DNA of 64,000 nt, from assembly GCF_021654795.1 (NCBI RefSeq), contig NZ_AP025344.1:372001-436000 (forward strand), read 5' to 3'. Shown in pieces: positions 60,959 through 64,000 of this stretch. The number at the start of each line of letters is the position of its first letter. Position 1 is the first letter of the stretch. The stretch is from Paenibacillus dendritiformis. GTDB lineage: Bacteria > Bacillota > Bacilli > Paenibacillales > Paenibacillaceae. The notes beneath the pieces are model-generated. The model was given only the letters and a program-made list of their open reading frames with translations, was not told the origin of the DNA and did no database searches. Both the position numbers and the translations under genes were made by a program.

Positions 60959-62029
60959 TTATGGTTTGTACAAGTCGAGGAAGCGCGCGCTGATCGCGTC
61001 GCTGTTCGCATTCATCCAGTCCCAATCGATATTCAGCACCGGAATATCGGCCACGCCTGCGCGATCCTTGGCCGGAATGTCCTGGCGGCCGGGCAGGAGG
61101 TAGGCGTCGGCGACCAGGTTCTGGGCTTCATTGGACAGCAAGTAATCGATGAACCGCTTCGCGTTGTCCGCATGCGGCGCATCCTTCAAAATCAAGGCCG
61201 GGCGAACATTGATGACGGTTCCGCTCGCGGGATAGACCATCTCGACCGGCTCGCCCTTGGCCTTGGCGCTGTAGGCCATATAATCGACCCCGGCGAGCAC
61301 GGCGCTTTTGGCCCCGGTAATAACCGGATCAAGCGCTTCCTTGTTCGCGCCCGCCATCTCGACCCCGTTGGCCTGCAGCTGCTCGAACAGGGACCAGCTG
61401 TCTTCGCCCTTGTCATTCAGGTAGCCGGCAATGAAGTCGAGTGCCGAGCCGGACAGCGAAGGATCCGGGATCGTGACGGCTCCCTTCCATTCGGGGGCCG
61501 TGAAGTCGGACCAGTCCTTCGGCGGCTCCTGTACGAGCTTCGTGTTATACGTAATGCCAAGGGCGGACGCGCTGTAGCCGAAGAAATGATAATCCGGGTC
61601 CATCCAATCTTTATACAGCTTGTCGGCGCCGTCGGCCTCCTTGTAGCTCTGCGTCCACCCGGCCGACTTCATTCCCATCGCCGACGGCCAGGATGCGAGG
61701 ATGACGATATCGGCAACTGGATTCCTCTTTTCCGCTTCCAGCCGCGCCAGCACCTTGCCGGTCGTGCCTTCGAACTGCTCGATCGCGATGCCGGTCTTCG
61801 CTTCGAAGCCCTGCTTGATCGCTTCGGATAAATTTTTGGGCCCGGCGGTGTAAATGACCAGCTTGCCGCTGTCGCCGGAATCTGTCTTCGCCGCCTGCGG
61901 CGCGGCGGGCGCGGCTTCGCCGGATTGACCGGACGGCGCGGCCGAGCCGCAGGCGGCGGTCAGCCAGGCCAGCATCAGCACGGTCAACAACGACATCATG
62001 CGCAGGGAGAAACGTTCGTTCTTTTTCAT
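60959..62029 (-). CDS. ABC transporter substrate-binding lipoprotein
   Basis: The ATG of MKKNERFSLRMMSLL overlaps the stop of the ATPase gene (ATGA) and follows AAGGAGG; 356 aa. It has a lipoprotein signal with LTAAC, an Ala/Pro/Gly/Ser linker, then a periplasmic-binding-protein fold starting KLVIYTAGPKNLSEAIKQGFEAKTGI. FEGTTGKVLARLEAEKRNPVADI is typical of the Fe3+/thiamine/aminoethylphosphonate cluster. Iron-ligand Tyr pairs are not clearly visible, so a phosphonate or phosphorylated ligand is as likely as iron. Confidence 0.88.
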   Translation of the reverse strand: MKKNERFSLRMMSLLTVLMLAWLTAACGSAAPSGQSGEAAPAAPQAAKTDSGDSGKLVIYTAGPKNLSEAIKQGFEAKTGIAIEQFEGTTGKVLARLEAEKRNPVADIVILASWPSAMGMKSAGWTQSYKEADGADKLYKDWMDPDYHFFGYSASALGITYNTKLVQEPPKDWSDFTAPEWKGAVTIPDPSLSGSALDFIAGYLNDKGEDSWSLFEQLQANGVEMAGANKEALDPVITGAKSAVLAGVDYMAYSAKAKGEPVEMVYPASGTVINVRPALILKDAPHADNAKRFIDYLLSNEAQNLVADAYLLPGRQDIPAKDRAGVADIPVLNIDWDWMNANSDAISARFLDLYKP

Positions 62030-63009
62030 ACTGCAATGTCCTCCTTCATGTTCATGCCATGGATATGCTGCGGGGAGACGTATACGGTGACAGGGGTTCC
62101 GACAGGCAGCCGTTCGTGATGATAGGCCGTCCACACGCCGTGGGCTTCCACTTCAATCTGAAGCTCGTACCGTTCTCCCATATAGCCGGTGTGAATCACT
62201 CTGCCCTTCCAGGAGCGATCGTGCGCGGTCCCCGTCCAGCGGATATGCTCCGGACGGAACATCTCCAGCTCTCCGTCAATCCAGTTCGAACGGCCGACGA
62301 AGCGGGCGACGAACGGATTGGCGGGAGCGCGGTAAATATGCTCAGGCGCGGCCGCCTGCAGGATCTTCCCGCCCTGCATGACGATAATCCGCTCGGACAT
62401 CGACATCGCCTCGGACTGGTCATGCGTCACATACAGGGCGGTCATGCCGAGAGCGCGGACCAGAGCCATCAGCTCCGCCTTCATCTCTTCCCGCAGCACG
62501 GCGTCGAGCGCGCTGAGCGGCTCGTCGAACAGAATGAGCTGCGGCTCGGTCACGATCGCGCGGGCAAAGGCGACCCGCTGCTGCTGCCCGCCGGACAACT
62601 GGGACGGGCGACGCTGCTCGAAGCCGGCGAGGCGGACCGAGCGAATCGCCTCCTGCACCTTTTCCTTCAAGCCGGCGGCGCGTCCGGCCGCCCGCAGCCC
62701 GAAGGCGACATTTTCGAATACGGTCATATGCGGCCACAGGGCGAAATCTTGAAACACCATGCCGAGCCCCCGCTTGTGAACCGGCTTGTGAATCCGCTTC
62801 GCTGCCGAGAAGATCGTCTCCTCCCCGAAGCGGATCTCCCCGCTGTCCGGGGTCTCGAGGCCGGCGATCAGGCGGAGCAGCGTCGTCTTGCCGCAGCCGG
62901 ACGGGCCGAGGAGCGTCGTGAACTCGCCGGACCGGATCGTGAGCGATACGTTCCGGAGGGCCGGCGCGTTGCCGAATGATTTGGTCAAGCTCTCGATATG
63001 AACATCCAT
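62026..63009 (-). CDS. ABC transporter ATPase of the import operon
   Basis: The ATG of MDVHIESLTKSFG is preceded by AAGGAGGC; 327 aa. Walker A GPSGCGKTT, Q-loop VFQDFALWPHMTV, signature LSGGQQQR, Walker B LILFDEPLSALD and His-switch VTHDQSEAMSM are all intact. A C-terminal TOBE-like regulatory domain follows (about 240-320). It belongs to the PotA/FbpC group and energises the permease and binding protein encoded behind it. It is the first gene of a five-gene operon divergent from a LysR gene. Confidence 0.92.
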   Translation of the reverse strand: MDVHIESLTKSFGNAPALRNVSLTIRSGEFTTLLGPSGCGKTTLLRLIAGLETPDSGEIRFGEETIFSAAKRIHKPVHKRGLGMVFQDFALWPHMTVFENVAFGLRAAGRAAGLKEKVQEAIRSVRLAGFEQRRPSQLSGGQQQRVAFARAIVTEPQLILFDEPLSALDAVLREEMKAELMALVRALGMTALYVTHDQSEAMSMSERIIVMQGGKILQAAAPEHIYRAPANPFVARFVGRSNWIDGELEMFRPEHIRWTGTAHDRSWKGRVIHTGYMGERYELQIEVEAHGVWTAYHHERLPVGTPVTVYVSPQHIHGMNMKEDIAV

Positions 63010-63115
63010 GAGATGGTGCCTCCTTGCGTTCTCTTGCCTTCGATTAGCCACATTGTACGGGCGGAAGTTCATGCTAATGTTTTCGTGATGTAAAGGTATG
63101 GTTAAAGTTTTTGTT

Positions 63116-63139
63116 AATCTCTATCGCTTTGTATAGATT
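63116..63139. promoter_or_regulatory. Imperfect dyad in the ABC/LysR divergent region
   Basis: AATCTCTA and TATAGATT (one mismatch pair) lie 52 bp before the LysR start and 107 bp before the ABC operon start. An A+T-rich dyad in such a position is the usual place for a LysR site, though the T-N11-A core is not unambiguous. Confidence 0.35.
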
Positions 63140-63190
63140 TTCTCTATGATGGGGGCATGGCGTTGACTTGACTGAGGGAGGAGCGGTTCC

Positions 63191-64000
63191 GTGAACATAA
63201 TGAAGCTGCAGATCGTGGCCCTGCTGGCCAAATATCAAAAGATTACGGCGGTAGCCGATATATTGGGCGTCAAGCAGCCGACGGTCACGTTCCATCTGAA
63301 AAGCCTGGAGGACGAATTCGGGATGCCCCTGTTCGAGCCGCGGAGCGGAAAGCTGGTGCTGACGGAAGCGGGCGAGGCGTTGCATCATTATGCGCGCCGC
63401 ATCCATGCCTTGATGGAGGAGACCTATCATGTCATGGGAGAGTTCACGGAGGGCGGCCGGGGCACGGTGCGGATCGGCGCCAGCCATGTGCCGGGGGCGT
63501 ATTTGCTGCCGGATGTGCTCCACGCCTTCGCTACGCGGTACCCCGACGTTACGGTGCATCTCGAGATTCAGACGGCCCCGGCGATCGAGGAGCGGCTGCG
63601 CCAGCATGAGCTGGATATCGGCATTATCTCGTCGCAGCCGTTCGAGGCCGACGATTTTCATCAGCAGGTCTGGCTGGAGGACGAGCTGGTGCTCGTCGTG
63701 CCGCCCGGGCATCCGCTGGCGGGGGAAGAAGTGCCGACGGCTGAACGGATCGGACAGGAGCCGTTTATTTTCCACGATACCCAATCGGCGACGCGGCGTA
63801 TCATGCTCGAATGGGCGGACGCTCACCGGATCAAGCTGACCTCGCGGCTGCACATGAACTCGAACGAGGCGATTAAGCGGGCCGTTATCCACGGACAGGG
63901 CGTGACGCTGCTGTCGGAACGGGCCGTGAGCCAGGAGGCGGCGAACGGAACGCTGATCGCAATCCGCCTCCCGGAGGAGAGGCTGAAGCGGTTCATTTAC
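63191..64000 (+). CDS. LysR-family regulator (3' end beyond the window)
   Basis: The GTG at 63191 lies 7 nt behind AGGAG; an ATG three codons on is less well spaced. The 270 visible residues have the LysR winged helix (LQIVALLAKYQKITAVADILGVKQPTVTFHLKSLEDEFGMPLFE) and most of the effector domain (RIGASHVPGAYLLPDVLHAFATRYPDVTVHLE; LDIGIISSQPFEADDFHQQ; GQGVTLLSERAV). The frame is open to the last base. Its divergent position points to control of the ABC/beta-CASP/CYTH operon. Confidence 0.9.
   Translation, partial: MNIMKLQIVALLAKYQKITAVADILGVKQPTVTFHLKSLEDEFGMPLFEPRSGKLVLTEAGEALHHYARRIHALMEETYHVMGEFTEGGRGTVRIGASHVPGAYLLPDVLHAFATRYPDVTVHLEIQTAPAIEERLRQHELDIGIISSQPFEADDFHQQVWLEDELVLVVPPGHPLAGEEVPTAERIGQEPFIFHDTQSATRRIMLEWADAHRIKLTSRLHMNSNEAIKRAVIHGQGVTLLSERAVSQEAANGTLIAIRLPEERLKRFIY

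Noticed and set aside
63074..63892. 272-codon minus-strand ORF opposite the LysR gene
   Set aside because: The plus strand encodes an unmistakable LysR protein; the minus ORF has no start signal and a Arg/His/Leu-rich shadow composition.
2..64000. tRNA, rRNA or prophage genes
   Set aside because: No cloverleaf ending in a tRNA-type 3' end, no rRNA core sequence and no phage structural or integrase genes were recognised.

Overview
The window is a 64 kb piece of a chromosome from a low-G+C Gram-positive spore former with a fairly G+C-rich genome. It is most likely a Paenibacillus or a close relative. This rests on protein families typical of that group (EcsAB, a YkoC/E/D-type ECF transporter, bacilliredoxin with the CGC motif, a KinB-like kinase, a YtrA-type GntR/ABC operon, a cytochrome c551-type lipoprotein), strong AAGGAGG-type ribosome binding sites, frequent GTG/TTG starts and many hairpin-plus-T-run terminators. 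The genus is an inference and the species cannot be read from the sequence. There are about 57 protein genes, no rRNA, tRNA or CRISPR array, and one transposase-like gene.

Layout. 0-5.4 kb: tail of a BdbC/DsbB-like oxidoreductase, a chemotaxis receptor, a GH35 beta-galactosidase and a DUF4091 protein. 5.4-6.2 kb: non-coding, with a tandem array of a dispersed repeat. 6.2-11 kb: a hydrolase, cobyrinate diamide synthase and asparagine synthase. 11-18 kb: a three-gene ECF importer (T, S and fused A components) between two 14-TM MFS exporters. 18-20 kb: an A+T-richer insert with an S41 peptidase and a 7-codon upstream ORF. 20-31 kb: a GGDEF/EAL protein, a MarR regulator facing a frameshifted quinone oxidoreductase, EcsAB, a small acidic protein, a BaiN/YtfP-like flavoprotein, a KinB-like kinase and a membrane protein. 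31-33 kb: a 41-aa protein, bacilliredoxin and NAD synthetase. 33-42.5 kb: a NhaC antiporter with a hydrolase, a GntR/ABC operon, BioA under a BirA-like operator, a second ABC pair and AcpS. 42.7-48.8 kb: an orphan histidine kinase, cytochrome c, an Lrp/DUF1634/TauE operon, MutY and peptide deformylase.

48.8-52.8 kb is the accessory part. It holds a 33-bp tandem array, a degenerate IS1595/ISXO2-type transposase-like gene whose promoter spacer is filled by a LexA (SOS) box, further degenerate repeats, a true formylglycine-generating enzyme (both active-site Cys present) and a 22-bp degenerate array. 52.8-57 kb: a ROK regulator co-transcribed with two half-size CHR transporters, divergent from a Cys-type sulfatase that is the obvious substrate of the nearby formylglycine-generating enzyme. 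57-64 kb: a five-gene minus-strand operon (ABC ATPase, binding protein, two-domain permease, beta-CASP metallo-beta-lactamase protein, secreted CYTH-like protein), divergent from a LysR regulator cut by the window end.

The observations most worth following are the SOS-type promoter in front of the transposase-like gene, the ABC/beta-CASP/CYTH operon, a short intergenic repeat family present at least 12 times, the fully asymmetric ECF ATPase, and a tripartite hairpin between the ECF T and S genes.
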